From: Anaeroplasmataceae bacterium
GTDB taxonomy: Bacteria > Bacillota_I > Bacilli_A > Acholeplasmatales > JAEDCM01
Length of the DNA stretch: 64,000 nt
Direction: 5' to 3'
Assembly (NCBI GenBank): GCA_016294165.1
Contig: JAEDCM010000004.1
Location: 15,147 to 79,146 of the forward strand
In this document: piece after piece, positions 10,240 through 19,772 of the stretch
Layout: every line of letters begins with the position of its first letter
Position numbering within the stretch: position 1 is the stretch's first letter
Translations under genes and position numbers: made by a program
The notes under the pieces: model-generated
The model's database searches: none
What the model was told of the DNA's origin: nothing
What the model saw: the letters and a program-made list of their open reading frames with translations, nothing else

Positions 10240-10518
10240 TTATTTTTCAATCAACTTTTTATATCCACCATCACCATATTGGATTGCCTTTGAAACACGT
10301 GATAAAGTTGCAGATGAAATATCTACCTTATCTAAAATTTCTTCATATGTATTTCCCTCTAAAAGCTTTTTAGCTGCCAATAAGCGAATTGACATTGCTT
10401 CAATTTCTTTAATTGTACATAAATCCTCAAAAAATTCGTAACATTCTTCAATTGTTTCTAATTTTAATATTGTTTCAAATAATTCTTTAATTCGATCGTT
10501 TTGTAATTGCTTAATCAT
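10240..10518 (-). CDS. YerC/YecD family TrpR-like regulator
   Basis: 92-residue helix-turn-helix protein of the TrpR superfamily. The region TYEEILDKVDISSATLSRVS is the DNA-binding helix pair, and the C-terminus keeps the family ending QYGDGGY. Target and ligand are unknown. The ATG at 10518 is chosen because AAGGTG (10525-10530) is six bases away; upstream GTG (10527) and ATG (10524) starts overlap or abut the site. It lies first in a probable two-gene unit with the SalA-like ATPase and is divergent from the aminopeptidase gene. Confidence 0.85.
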   Translation of the reverse strand: MIKQLQNDRIKELFETILKLETIEECYEFFEDLCTIKEIEAMSIRLLAAKKLLEGNTYEEILDKVDISSATLSRVSKAIQYGDGGYKKLIEK

Positions 10519-10563
10519 TTTCATCACCTTGAATATAGTTTATCAAAGTAAATGAATAAAGTC

Positions 10564-10589
10564 AAAAGAATTGTTAAAAAGAATTGTTA
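10564..10589. repeat. Tandem 13-bp direct repeat between divergent genes
   Basis: AAAAGAATTGTTA occurs twice back to back at 10564-10576 and 10577-10589, in the spacer between the YerC-like gene and the M18 aminopeptidase. It lies about 40 bases upstream of the aminopeptidase -35 and close to the YerC-like start, so it could be an operator for either gene. Confidence 0.5.
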
Positions 10590-10629
10590 TTTGAATTAAC
10601 AGTTATGACAAAATATCATTAAATTTACA

Positions 10630-10658
10630 TTGATATGTTTCTTAAAAAATATTATAAT
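10630..10658 (+). promoter_or_regulatory. Promoter of the M18 aminopeptidase gene
   Basis: TTGATA (10630-10635) and TATAAT (10653-10658) with exactly 17 bases between them, 13 bases before the AGGAG site. Confidence 0.75.
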
Positions 10659-10684
10659 TAAAACAAACAAAGGAGATGACAAAA

Positions 10685-12043
10685 ATGTATAAAGAAAATG
10701 CATGGAAAAAATATGATAATCTAGATGAAATCATGCAATTTAACGAAGAATATAAAGCATTCATTTCAACTGGAAAAACTGAAAGATTATGTGTTAGAAA
10801 TTCGGTTAAACTAGCAGTTTCTAATGGATTTATAAATATCAATGATGTTAAAGAAATTAAGCCAGGAATGAAAATATATTCAACAAATAAAGAAAAAAAT
10901 ATTTGCTTGTTTGTTATTGGTAATAAACCATTAACTGAAGGATTAAGGGTATTAGGTGCACATATCGATTCACCAAGAATTGATGTTAAGCAAAACCCTT
11001 TATATGAGAAAGATGGATTTGCCTTATTAGATACTCATTATTATGGTGGTATTAAAAAATATCAATGGGTTACTCTTCCACTTTCAATTTATGGTGTTGT
11101 ATGTAAAAAGGATGGTTCAGTTATTGATGTCGTTATTGGTGATGATGAAAACGATCCAGTTGTAGGTATCAATGATTTATTAATTCACCTTTCAGCTGAT
11201 CAATTAACAAAAACTGGCGCAAAGGTTATTGAAGGCGAAGATTTAGATGTTACCTTAGGAAATATTCCTTTAAATGATGAAGAAAAAAATCCAGTAAAGG
11301 CTAATATTTTAAAGTTATTAAAGGACAAATACGATTTTGATGAAGAAGATTTTGTAAGTGCAGAATTAGAAATCGTTCCAAGCGGTAAGGCCCGTGATTT
11401 TGGATTAGATCGTAGTATGGTTATGGGATATGGACATGATGATCGTGTATGCGCCTATACTTCTTTAAAAGCGGTATTAGATATTGACAATCCTGAATAT
11501 ACATCTTGCTGCATTTTAGTAGATAAGGAAGAGGTTGGAAGCATTGGTGCTACTGGTGCTGAATCTTTATATTTTGAAAATACTATTTTAAAATTATTAG
11601 ACAAAGTTGGATGTGGGACAATCCTAAATTTACGTACTACCCTAGAAAATACTAAGATGCTTTCTAGTGATGTAAGTGCTGGATATGATCCATTATATGC
11701 TGGGGTTAATGATAGTAAAAATGCCGCTTACCTTGGTAATGGTGTATGCTTTAACAAATATACTGGTGCTCGTGGTAAATCTGGATGCAATGATGCAAGT
11801 CCGGAATTCATCGCTTGGTTAAGAAAAATCATGGATGAAAACAATGTAAACTATCAAACTGCTGAACTTGGTCGTGTTGACCAAGGAGGAGGAGGTACAA
11901 TTGCCTATATCCTTGGAAACTATAATATGGATGTAATTGATTGTGGTGTTGCTGTATTAAATATGCATGCTCCATGGGAAATTGTATCAAAGGTCGATGT
12001 TTACGAAGCTTATTTAGCTTATAAAACTTTTCTTACAAAATAA
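10685..12043 (+). CDS. M18 family aminopeptidase
   Basis: Cytosolic zinc aminopeptidase of the aspartyl-aminopeptidase/LAP4 family, releasing N-terminal residues from peptides. Metal-binding regions are recognisable: VLGAHIDSPR (His-x-Asp), VDKEEVGSIGATGA (catalytic and metal Glu) and VLNMHAPWE (His near the C-terminus). 452 residues fit the clostridial-type members. The start at 10685 is preferred to the ATG at 10676, which abuts AGGAG directly; 10685 has nine bases. It is a single-gene unit with its own promoter and terminator. Confidence 0.93.
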   Translation: MYKENAWKKYDNLDEIMQFNEEYKAFISTGKTERLCVRNSVKLAVSNGFININDVKEIKPGMKIYSTNKEKNICLFVIGNKPLTEGLRVLGAHIDSPRIDVKQNPLYEKDGFALLDTHYYGGIKKYQWVTLPLSIYGVVCKKDGSVIDVVIGDDENDPVVGINDLLIHLSADQLTKTGAKVIEGEDLDVTLGNIPLNDEEKNPVKANILKLLKDKYDFDEEDFVSAELEIVPSGKARDFGLDRSMVMGYGHDDRVCAYTSLKAVLDIDNPEYTSCCILVDKEEVGSIGATGAESLYFENTILKLLDKVGCGTILNLRTTLENTKMLSSDVSAGYDPLYAGVNDSKNAAYLGNGVCFNKYTGARGKSGCNDASPEFIAWLRKIMDENNVNYQTAELGRVDQGGGGTIAYILGNYNMDVIDCGVAVLNMHAPWEIVSKVDVYEAYLAYKTFLTK

Positions 12044-12045
12044 AA

Positions 12046-12077
12046 ATAAAGCACAATGATATTTCATTGTGCTTTTA
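12046..12077 (+). terminator. Terminator of the M18 aminopeptidase gene
   Basis: GCACAATGA-TATT-TCATTGTGC followed by TTTT. The A-rich left flank allows it to serve the converging ABC transporter genes as well. Confidence 0.88.
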
Positions 12078-12105
12078 CTATTAAATGGCTCTATTAAGAG
12101 CTTTT

Positions 12106-13389
12106 TTATTTATATTTAGATTTTTTTATCATCTTTTTAACTTTAGCGAATAGTTTATCTTGTGAATAATCAAGAATGGAAACACGATATAAAGGAACAC
12201 CAAATTTGACTACAACAATATCTAGAACAATCAATATCAAAGCAGCGATAATTACCTCCATCAATCCAAATGTTCCATTGATGAATAAAACAGGCGCAAG
12301 CATCGGTGAAAATAACGGAATATATCCCATTATTTTTATAAATAGTGATCCTTCAAAATTCATTCCAAAAATTGAAATATAGAAAGCAACCATAATACAA
12401 ATCATTACTGGTGTTTGGAATTGTTGGAAGTCCTCTAATGATGTTGCCATTGAGCTGAAGACCGCAATCAATACTAAATATAGAGCATAACCTAAAATAC
12501 AGAATAAGAAGATTACTGCAAGCATTGATGGGATCTTGCTTGTAATATCCCCAATAATATTTACTTCTGCTGCTGAGGCACCAACGCTTGAAATTGAATT
12601 AGCAAATCCATCACCGATAACATTAGATATTACTACTCCTAAAACACCAGCAACAAATAATATTAAGAATTGAACGACCACAAAAATAATCGCACTAATT
12701 ATTTTTGAACCAAAATGCTTTCCTGGTTCGATATTAGAAATGATATACTCAATACTTCTAGATGATTTCTCTTCTAAGATTTCTGTTCCAACAAATTGCA
12801 TCATCATTACAATAAATATAAATAATGGTAAAATTATGATTGTTGATACCATACCTAAAATTGCTTTTTCTGATGAATCCTCTTTGTTCTTTAAATGCTT
12901 ATCAATAATTGGGCTTGTTAATAAAGTAGTTACTTGGTCTTTTACTTCTTCTGATGCTGTTTCTTCCCAAATTGCTGATTTAGCTATCGTTACTAAATTA
13001 GTAAGATATGTCTCTTGAGTTAATGAAATGTCATTAGCATATATTTCCATCTTTAATATTTCATCTTGGAAACTTAAAACTAAAATTCCATCGCATTTTT
13101 TTAGTAAGCTTTTTTTATTTTCAATATTGAAACTATCTTCTTGTAATTCTAATTGTAAATTCATTCCTTCTACAATACTACTATTCATATAGTTATAGGC
13201 CTTGTTTGTTTCATCAAATACATAGTAAACCTTTGTATCATCAAAATCACCACCAAATTTTTTGATAATTGTTGGAAGATTTATAATACCAATTAAGAGG
13301 ATTGCCATAATAATATTCGCAATAACAAATGATTTTGTTTTTATGCGTCTTTTTAAGGAATATTTAACTAAATACCAAAATTTACTCAT
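12106..13389 (-). CDS. ABC-2 type permease, NatB-like
   Basis: 427 residues: one N-terminal transmembrane segment (about 18-40), a roughly 120-residue extracytoplasmic domain, then five to six transmembrane segments (about 180-405). This is the NatB/ABC-2 layout of exporters for sodium, drugs or peptides; the substrate cannot be told from sequence. It overlaps the ATPase gene upstream by eight bases, so both make one exporter. Confidence 0.85.
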   Translation of the reverse strand: MSKFWYLVKYSLKRRIKTKSFVIANIIMAILLIGIINLPTIIKKFGGDFDDTKVYYVFDETNKAYNYMNSSIVEGMNLQLELQEDSFNIENKKSLLKKCDGILVLSFQDEILKMEIYANDISLTQETYLTNLVTIAKSAIWEETASEEVKDQVTTLLTSPIIDKHLKNKEDSSEKAILGMVSTIIILPLFIFIVMMMQFVGTEILEEKSSRSIEYIISNIEPGKHFGSKIISAIIFVVVQFLILFVAGVLGVVISNVIGDGFANSISSVGASAAEVNIIGDITSKIPSMLAVIFLFCILGYALYLVLIAVFSSMATSLEDFQQFQTPVMICIMVAFYISIFGMNFEGSLFIKIMGYIPLFSPMLAPVLFINGTFGLMEVIIAALILIVLDIVVVKFGVPLYRVSILDYSQDKLFAKVKKMIKKSKYK

Positions 13390-14281
13390 TGTATGCCACC
13401 CCTACCTTCTCTATAAATATTTCACTAAGTGATGGTTTTTCAATAACATATTTTGTTATATTACTACATGTTTTAATATAATCAAATACTTTTTCAGAGA
13501 TGCTTAAATCAGATATCGAAATAACACACTCATTTAAGTTATCCTTAACACTAACAACTCCATCTATTTCTTTAATTTTATTAACATCAATATCTCCTGA
13601 AACTCTAATTGTTTTACGCTTAAAATCATCTTTAATTTGATCAATGTTTCCACTTATTACGCTTTTTCCTTTTAGTAAAACTACTAAATTCTCGCAAAAT
13701 AATTCCACATGATCGATTCGATGAGTAGAAAATATAATGCAACTACCCTTCTTTTGAAATTCGCGAATAATATCAATCATTAATTCAATATTTAATGGAT
13801 CTAATCCACTAAATGGTTCATCTAAAATTAACAATTTGGGATCATTAATAATCGATGTGATGAATTGAATCTTTTGTTGGTTACCCTTTGATAATTCTTT
13901 GATTTTTTTATTCTTATAATTGCTAATCTGTAATCTATCTAACCAATAATCAAGCTTTTCATCAATTGTTTTTTCATCCATACTTTTTAGTTTGGCATAA
14001 TGCTTAACCAAATCACATACTTTTAGTTTTGTAAGTAATGACCTTTCTTCAACTAAAAAACCAATATTATCCGAAAAATCATAACCATATTTATTTCCAT
14101 CCCACGTGATTTCTCCATTATTTGGTTCTAACAATCCTGTAATCATTCTAAATGTTGTGGTTTTACCTGCTCCATTGGTTCCAAGTAAAGCGAATATTTC
14201 TCCTTCCTTGATTGTGAAGCTTAGATCATCAACCGCCACTAAATCCCCAAATTTTTTGGTAATGTTTTTTACCTCTAACAT
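13382..14281 (-). CDS. ABC transporter ATP-binding protein, NatA-like
   Basis: 299 residues with Walker A (LLGTNGAGKTTTF), signature LSKGNQQKIQF, Walker B (LLILDEPFSGLDP) and the H-loop STHR. The signature variant LSKGN is typical of the NatA/CcmA-like ATPases that pair with ABC-2 permeases. The C-terminal 90 residues form a small regulatory domain. It is translated just before the permease gene with an eight-base overlap. Confidence 0.92.
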   Translation of the reverse strand: MLEVKNITKKFGDLVAVDDLSFTIKEGEIFALLGTNGAGKTTTFRMITGLLEPNNGEITWDGNKYGYDFSDNIGFLVEERSLLTKLKVCDLVKHYAKLKSMDEKTIDEKLDYWLDRLQISNYKNKKIKELSKGNQQKIQFITSIINDPKLLILDEPFSGLDPLNIELMIDIIREFQKKGSCIIFSTHRIDHVELFCENLVVLLKGKSVISGNIDQIKDDFKRKTIRVSGDIDVNKIKEIDGVVSVKDNLNECVISISDLSISEKVFDYIKTCSNITKYVIEKPSLSEIFIEKVGVAYNE

Positions 14282-14300
14282 CTTATCCCTTCTTTCAAAT

Positions 14301-14329
14301 AAAAATACAGGTTTTCACCTGTATTTATT
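14301..14329 (-). terminator. Terminator of thrS
   Basis: AATACAGGT-TTTC-ACCTGTATT with a minus-strand T-rich tail (TTTTTATTT), one base beyond the thrS stop codon. Confidence 0.88.
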
Positions 14330-16231
14330 TTAACACTTTTTTGTTTTAATTTCATCTAAAATCATTGAAATAAATTCATCATGATTAACTGTAACTTGAT
14401 TTTGACTACCATATTTACGATAAGTGAAGTTATTTGTTTCTACCTCATTATCCCCAACAACCAATGTATAAGGGATTTTTGAAGTCTGTGCTTCACGAAT
14501 CTTATATCCTAATTTTTCTTCTCTTGCATCTAAATTGCATCTTAATCCAAGTTTTTCTAATTCAGCTTTAAATTCTAAAGCCTTATCAAGATGAACCTTA
14601 TTTACCGGAATAATTCTAATTTGTTCTGGTGATAACCATAATGGGAAAGCCCCACCAAAGTGTTCAATCAAAATACCAATAAATCTTTCAATTGAGCCAA
14701 ATAATGCCCTATGTAGCATAACTGGTCTTTGTTTTTCTCCATTTTGATCAATATATGTTAAATCAAATCTTTCAGGAAGATTCATGTCTAATTGAATTGT
14801 TCCGCATTGCCAAATTCTATTCATTGAATCCTTTAATTTGAAATCTAATTTTGGACCATAGAATGCTCCATCGCCTGGATTAATGATATATTTAATTCCC
14901 TTATTATCCATCGCTTTAGCTAAAGCTGCTTCCGCCTTATCCCAAGTTTCAATTTTACCAATATATTTATCTAATGGTCTTGTTGAAAGTTCGATATGAT
15001 ATTTTAAACCAAAGATATTATACATATAATCATATAAATCAATTAATCTTCCAATTTCTTCTTCGATTTGATCTTCTGTCATGAAGATATGAGCATCATC
15101 TTGAGTAAAGTTACGAACTCTAAATAATCCATTTAAAGCTCCACTCGCTTCATGACGATGAACTAATCCTAATTCTCCAACTCTTAATGGGAATTCACGA
15201 TAAGAGTGAATATCATTTTTATAAACTAACATTCCCCCTGGACAGTTCATTGGTTTAATCGCAAATTCGTATTTATCAATTTCTGATGTATACATATTTT
15301 CTTTATAGTTAAACCAGTGACCGGAAATTTTCCATAATTCTTTATTAAGCATAATAGGTGTTTGAACAAATTGGTATCCTTCTTTAGTATGAACATCATA
15401 CCAGAATGATTCTAATGTGCGTCTTAAAATCATTCCTTTAGGTAGCCAGAATGGGAATCCTGGACCATATTCACTAAGCATGAATAATCCTAGTTCTTTT
15501 CCTAATTTACGATGATCTCTTTTCTTTCTTTCTTCAAGATTTTTTAAATGAGTTTCCAAATCCTCTTTAGTAAACCAAGATGTACCATAAATTCTTGTAA
15601 GCATCTTATTATCAGAGTTACCACGCCAATATGCTCCAGCAATGCTTAATAATTTAAAGAATTTAATATCCTTAGTATTTGTTAAGTGAACGCCGCGACA
15701 TAAATCGGTAAATTCACCTTGACTATATGTAGAAATAACTCCTTCAAGCTCATTAATTAATTCAACCTTATATGGATTATCCTTAAATATTTCTAAAGCT
15801 TCTTCCTTAGAAACCTCTTTTCTTGTAATTTCTACTGCTTCACTTGAAATATTTGCCATCATTTTTTCGATTTTTGCTAAATCAGCTTCTGTAACAACAT
15901 CATCACCAAAATCTACATCATAATAGAATCCTTCTTCAATTGTTGGGCCAATTCCAAATTGAGCTTTCGGATATAATCTTTTAATGGCTTGAGCTAATAA
16001 GTGAGCTGTACTATGATTTAATACTTCAAAGGCAAAATCTTGATCCTTAGTAATGATACTAATGGTTGCATCCTCAAGAATCTCCTTATTTAAATCATAT
16101 AATGCATCATTGATTTTACCACAAACTGCTTTTTTAGCTAATCCTGGTGAAATCATTTTTGCAATCTCAATTGTTGTGATTCCTTTTTGATATTCTTTTA
16201 CTGAACCATCAGGGAAAGTTAATTTAATCAT
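14330..16231 (-). CDS. thrS: Threonyl-tRNA synthetase
   Basis: Class II synthetase that charges tRNA-Thr. 633 residues: TGS domain (1-60), editing/SAD domain with HSTAHLLAQA (HxxxH), catalytic core with the zinc ligands in MNCPGGM, HRHEASGAL and MLHRALFGSIERF, and the C-terminal anticodon-binding domain (about 530-633). AAGGAGG precedes the start by eight bases. Expression is controlled by a T-box leader directly upstream, so it should rise when uncharged tRNA-Thr accumulates. Confidence 0.98.
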   Translation of the reverse strand: MIKLTFPDGSVKEYQKGITTIEIAKMISPGLAKKAVCGKINDALYDLNKEILEDATISIITKDQDFAFEVLNHSTAHLLAQAIKRLYPKAQFGIGPTIEEGFYYDVDFGDDVVTEADLAKIEKMMANISSEAVEITRKEVSKEEALEIFKDNPYKVELINELEGVISTYSQGEFTDLCRGVHLTNTKDIKFFKLLSIAGAYWRGNSDNKMLTRIYGTSWFTKEDLETHLKNLEERKKRDHRKLGKELGLFMLSEYGPGFPFWLPKGMILRRTLESFWYDVHTKEGYQFVQTPIMLNKELWKISGHWFNYKENMYTSEIDKYEFAIKPMNCPGGMLVYKNDIHSYREFPLRVGELGLVHRHEASGALNGLFRVRNFTQDDAHIFMTEDQIEEEIGRLIDLYDYMYNIFGLKYHIELSTRPLDKYIGKIETWDKAEAALAKAMDNKGIKYIINPGDGAFYGPKLDFKLKDSMNRIWQCGTIQLDMNLPERFDLTYIDQNGEKQRPVMLHRALFGSIERFIGILIEHFGGAFPLWLSPEQIRIIPVNKVHLDKALEFKAELEKLGLRCNLDAREEKLGYKIREAQTSKIPYTLVVGDNEVETNNFTYRKYGSQNQVTVNHDEFISMILDEIKTKKC

Positions 16232-16249
16232 AAAAATTCCTCCTTAAAA

Positions 16250-16475
16250 ATATAAAAAGTCCTTAGAAAAACTCTAAGGACGTTATTAACGCGGTACCAC
16301 CTTAGTTCTAGAAATTAATTCTAGCCCTCAATCCTTTTAACGCAAGGCTACGAGATTCCATTTCTGGTCTAGCTCCATGGGAGTAATTAATAAGTCCGTT
16401 TACCTAACTTTCACCACCTTAGGCTCGCTAAAAAAGGTTAAATATTAATCATGTCCATTTCATCGCTATTTATAT
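16250..16475 (-). promoter_or_regulatory. T-box leader controlling thrS
   Basis: The diagnostic T-box sequence AAGGTGGTACCGCG is present on the minus strand at 16290-16303. It is followed by the terminator GTCCTTAG...CTAAGGAC (16259-16281) and TTTTT. Stem I can be drawn from TAGC/GCTA through ATTAATA/TATTAAT. A threonine codon ACT at 16382-16384 falls in the internal loop between ATGG/CCAT and ATTAATA/TATTAAT, matching the specifier position. In low threonyl-tRNA charging, uncharged tRNA would stabilise the antiterminator. The specifier assignment is my hand fold; the T-box call itself is firm. Confidence 0.95.
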
Positions 16476-16496
16476 AATATCACTTAGGAAAATAAA

Positions 16497-17006
16497 TTAC
16501 AACTCAAATATTTCAATTTTTTTATTTTCCATAATTGCATAGCTATGCATATTATCTTTAGGTAAGCTAATTGATCCAGGATTTAAAACGGTAATTCCTT
16601 TAATATTTCCTAACAATGATTTATGAGTATGCCCGTAAAACAAATAATCACCGCTACAAATATTTGGTAAATTATCAATATTAAAAATATGCCCATGTGT
16701 TAAAAATATTCGAGCTCCATCAATTAGGATATGGGAATTACGATTTAAAATAGGAAACTCTAAAAGCATTTGATCAACCTCAGTATCACAATTACCACGA
16801 ACCGCAATTATCTTATCCTTATATCTATTTAAAAGCTCCGCAACCTTTTTACAATCATATTCCATTGGCAAATCATTTCGTGGGCCATGATATAAAATAT
16901 CACCTAATAAAACTAAATAATCAGCATTAGATTCTTCAAATTTTTCAATCATTTTTTTGGCATAGAAAAATGAGCCATGTAAATCTGAAGCTATAAATAA
17001 TTTCAT
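16497..17006 (-). CDS. yfcE: YfcE-type metallophosphoesterase
   Basis: 169-residue calcineurin-like phosphodiesterase with the metal motifs DLHGS, GDILYHGPRN, RGNCD, THGH and GHTH in order. The family hydrolyses phosphodiester model substrates; the physiological substrate is not known. The start at 17006 follows GGAGG by eight bases, whereas upstream ATGs lie inside luxS. It overlaps the luxS stop codon by four bases and ends the methyl-cycle operon. Confidence 0.9.
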   Translation of the reverse strand: MKLFIASDLHGSFFYAKKMIEKFEESNADYLVLLGDILYHGPRNDLPMEYDCKKVAELLNRYKDKIIAVRGNCDTEVDQMLLEFPILNRNSHILIDGARIFLTHGHIFNIDNLPNICSGDYLFYGHTHKSLLGNIKGITVLNPGSISLPKDNMHSYAIMENKKIEIFEL

Positions 17007-17446
17007 TTTAAAACCTCCAAATACTTCTTTGCATAATATTTTGCCATATCTAAATTTAAATCTAAATAATTCCCACATTCAACCGCTGATGCCCCAGGAA
17101 TCTTCCCTTCAAAATTAACAATAAATTCCATTGCTTTAATAACATAATCTAGAATGTCATTAACATCCTTTTTTCCAGCGACAATTAAATAAAATCCAGT
17201 ACGGCAGCCCATAGGTCCAAAATACATTGTTTCATCTTTAATTTTCTCATAATTTCTGAAAAATGTGGCCCCAAGATGCTCGATGGTATGCATGACAGAC
17301 GTATCCATAACCGGTTCAAAGTTCGGCCTTGTAAATCTTAAATCAAAGGTTGTAAAAGCGAACCCTTTGATTTCATCACATCTTGAAACATATAGCCCAG
17401 GTAGTAATGTTAAATGATCAACTTGAAAGCTTGCAATTTTTTCCAT
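17003..17446 (-). CDS. luxS: S-ribosylhomocysteine lyase LuxS
   Basis: Splits S-ribosylhomocysteine into homocysteine and DPD, the AI-2 precursor. 147 residues, normal length. The zinc ligands are H53 and H57 in HTIEH and C124 in VECGNYLDL; the catalytic cysteine is C81 in GPMGCRTGF. The start at 17446 lies one base past the metH stop codon. Placement between methionine synthase and YfcE suggests its main job here is recycling homocysteine into methionine, with AI-2 as a by-product or signal. Confidence 0.97.
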   Translation of the reverse strand: MEKIASFQVDHLTLLPGLYVSRCDEIKGFAFTTFDLRFTRPNFEPVMDTSVMHTIEHLGATFFRNYEKIKDETMYFGPMGCRTGFYLIVAGKKDVNDILDYVIKAMEFIVNFEGKIPGASAVECGNYLDLNLDMAKYYAKKYLEVLK

Positions 17447-17447
17447 T

Positions 17448-19772
17448 TTATAAAATCCTTTCCAATAGATTTGCACATTCTAAAGCATCAGCCGTATAAT
17501 AATCAGCACCAATTTCTTTAGCAATTTCTTGATTTAATACAGCACCACCAACAAAGATTGGACACATTCCTTCAATCTTCTTTAATTCGATAATTGTTTC
17601 CTCCATTCTTAAAACCGTAGTGGTCATAAGAGCACTTAAACCTATAGCCTGTGGATGATACTTATGATATGCACAAACCACATCTTCAATTTTAACATCC
17701 TTACCTAAATCAACGACATTATAGCCATATGATTCTAATACAACCTTCACAATATTCTTTCCAATATCATGAACATCATCCTTAACCGTTAATAAAATAA
17801 TAGTAGCCTTTGAACTTTCGTTACTATTAAATTTATTTTTGATTACCTCAAATGCTGCTTTTGTGGCTTCAGCTGATTTTAGCAATTGCGGCAAAAATAG
17901 TTTTCCTTTTTCAAATAAACTTCCAACCTCATTTAATGATGGAACAATGACCTTATTAATCAAATCCATTGGTTCTTTGGTTGCTAATTCAGCCAAACAA
18001 ACATCCTTAGCAATATCTGATAATCCCTTCTTTATCACATATTCTAAGGTTTTATCAGCTGTAGTAGTCTTCTCAACAATCTCCACATTATTCTTAATAT
18101 AGTTTTCACTATTAATATCAATATTATTTAATACATTACATGCTAAAACGGCATTAACCATCTCAGAATCAAGTGGATTAATGATTGCTAGATTTAATCC
18201 ATTAGCAATAGCCATTGTTAAAAATGTTTTGTTAAGCAAACCACGGTTAGGCAATCCAAAGCTAACGTTAGAAACACCCAAGGCTGTTCTAACCCCTAGT
18301 TCTTCTCTAACCATTCTTAAGGCTTTTAAGGTTTCTTTTACTAATGGTTGCTCAGCTGAGGCTGTTAATACTAAAGTATCAATAACTAGTTTTTCTTTAC
18401 TAATTCCATATTTACTAGCATAATTAACAATTCTTTTCGCGATATTAAATCTTTCAATAGCCGTTTTTGGAACCCCATTATCGTCTAATGTTAGTCCAAT
18501 AACCATTGCCCCATATTTTTTGGCAATTGGGAATATTCTATCCATAACATCTGTATTGCCATTAACAGAATTAATCAAGGCAACTCCATTATAAAAACGG
18601 CATCCGGCTTCAATTGCTGATGGATCTGATGAATCAATTTGCAAACAGATGTTGCTTACCTCTTGAATCTTGCGAACGACATTGGTCATCAATTCTTTTT
18701 CATTGGCTTTAGGTATTCCAACATTGATGTCTAAAATATCCGACAATGCTTCTTCTTGCTTAATTGCCTCATTAGTAATATAAGCAAAGTCGTTGTTTAA
18801 ATAGGCTTCCTTTAATTTCTTTTTACCTGTTGGATTTAATCTTTCGCCAACAATCTTTATATCATCAACATAAACAATTTTATTAGCACTACAAACAACA
18901 CTCTTTATAGGATTAACAACCTTATTAATTGGCTGATCTTTAAATATTGAGATAGATTCTATAAAATCCTTATCTGTTCCACAACATCCTCCAATAATTG
19001 AAACACCCATATTAACGTATTTTCTAATAGCGTCTACGTACTCATCAACACTTAAATCATAAACTGTTTCATTATTAACTAGTTTAGGAAGACCTCTATT
19101 TGGTTGAATAATTACTGGCACATGTGCATTATTAATAATTTCCAAAATAATATTTTCCATTTCAACTGGCCCAAGTGAGCAATTCACACCTAGAGCATCA
19201 ACGTTTAGTCCCTCTAAAATATTAACCATAATTTCTGGTGTTGTCCCTGTTAATGTTCGACCATTTTTCTCAAAACTCATTGTCGCAAAAACTGGTTTAC
19301 AAGAATTTTCCTTACAAGCTAAAATCGCTATTTTTAACTCAAATACATCCGTAAATGTTTCTAAAATAAATCCATCAACATGATCCTTTGCAATTAAAAC
19401 AATCTCTTTAAAAGCATTATAGGCCTCATCAAAGGTTAGATTTCCCATCGGTTCAACTAATTGTCCTAAAGGTCCAATATCAAACATTATATATTCGGGA
19501 TTTGCTTTTTTAGCATTATCAATCGCACTTAAAACTAATTCTTCTAAACTGTATTTGCTTCTTTTAATTTTAAAGCAATTTAGTCCAAAGCTATTAGTTG
19601 TAATAAAATTAGCACCAGCATTAACATATCCTTTATGAATGTTAATTATATCCTCTTTATTAGTAATATTTAATTCTTCTGGTACAATTGGTGTTTTGAT
19701 TTTTAGTTTGGTAATTTCACTTCCAAATCCGCCATCAAAAATCGTAATTGTATTTTTTATTCTTTGTAACAT
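17448..19772 (-). CDS. metH: Cobalamin-dependent methionine synthase lacking the reactivation domain
   Basis: 774 residues in the MetH order: homocysteine-binding barrel (about 1-290; zinc ligands in NCSLGP and GGCCGTD), pterin-binding barrel (about 300-560), B12 cap (about 570-650) and B12-binding domain with the DxHxxG signature DVHDIGKNIV. The C-terminal AdoMet-dependent activation domain of E. coli MetH is absent; a separate upstream gene supplies a protein of that family. GGAGGG lies six bases before the start. Transfers methyl from methyl-THF to homocysteine and feeds the LuxS branch of the methyl cycle. Confidence 0.95.
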   Translation of the reverse strand: MLQRIKNTITIFDGGFGSEITKLKIKTPIVPEELNITNKEDIINIHKGYVNAGANFITTNSFGLNCFKIKRSKYSLEELVLSAIDNAKKANPEYIMFDIGPLGQLVEPMGNLTFDEAYNAFKEIVLIAKDHVDGFILETFTDVFELKIAILACKENSCKPVFATMSFEKNGRTLTGTTPEIMVNILEGLNVDALGVNCSLGPVEMENIILEIINNAHVPVIIQPNRGLPKLVNNETVYDLSVDEYVDAIRKYVNMGVSIIGGCCGTDKDFIESISIFKDQPINKVVNPIKSVVCSANKIVYVDDIKIVGERLNPTGKKKLKEAYLNNDFAYITNEAIKQEEALSDILDINVGIPKANEKELMTNVVRKIQEVSNICLQIDSSDPSAIEAGCRFYNGVALINSVNGNTDVMDRIFPIAKKYGAMVIGLTLDDNGVPKTAIERFNIAKRIVNYASKYGISKEKLVIDTLVLTASAEQPLVKETLKALRMVREELGVRTALGVSNVSFGLPNRGLLNKTFLTMAIANGLNLAIINPLDSEMVNAVLACNVLNNIDINSENYIKNNVEIVEKTTTADKTLEYVIKKGLSDIAKDVCLAELATKEPMDLINKVIVPSLNEVGSLFEKGKLFLPQLLKSAEATKAAFEVIKNKFNSNESSKATIILLTVKDDVHDIGKNIVKVVLESYGYNVVDLGKDVKIEDVVCAYHKYHPQAIGLSALMTTTVLRMEETIIELKKIEGMCPIFVGGAVLNQEIAKEIGADYYTADALECANLLERIL

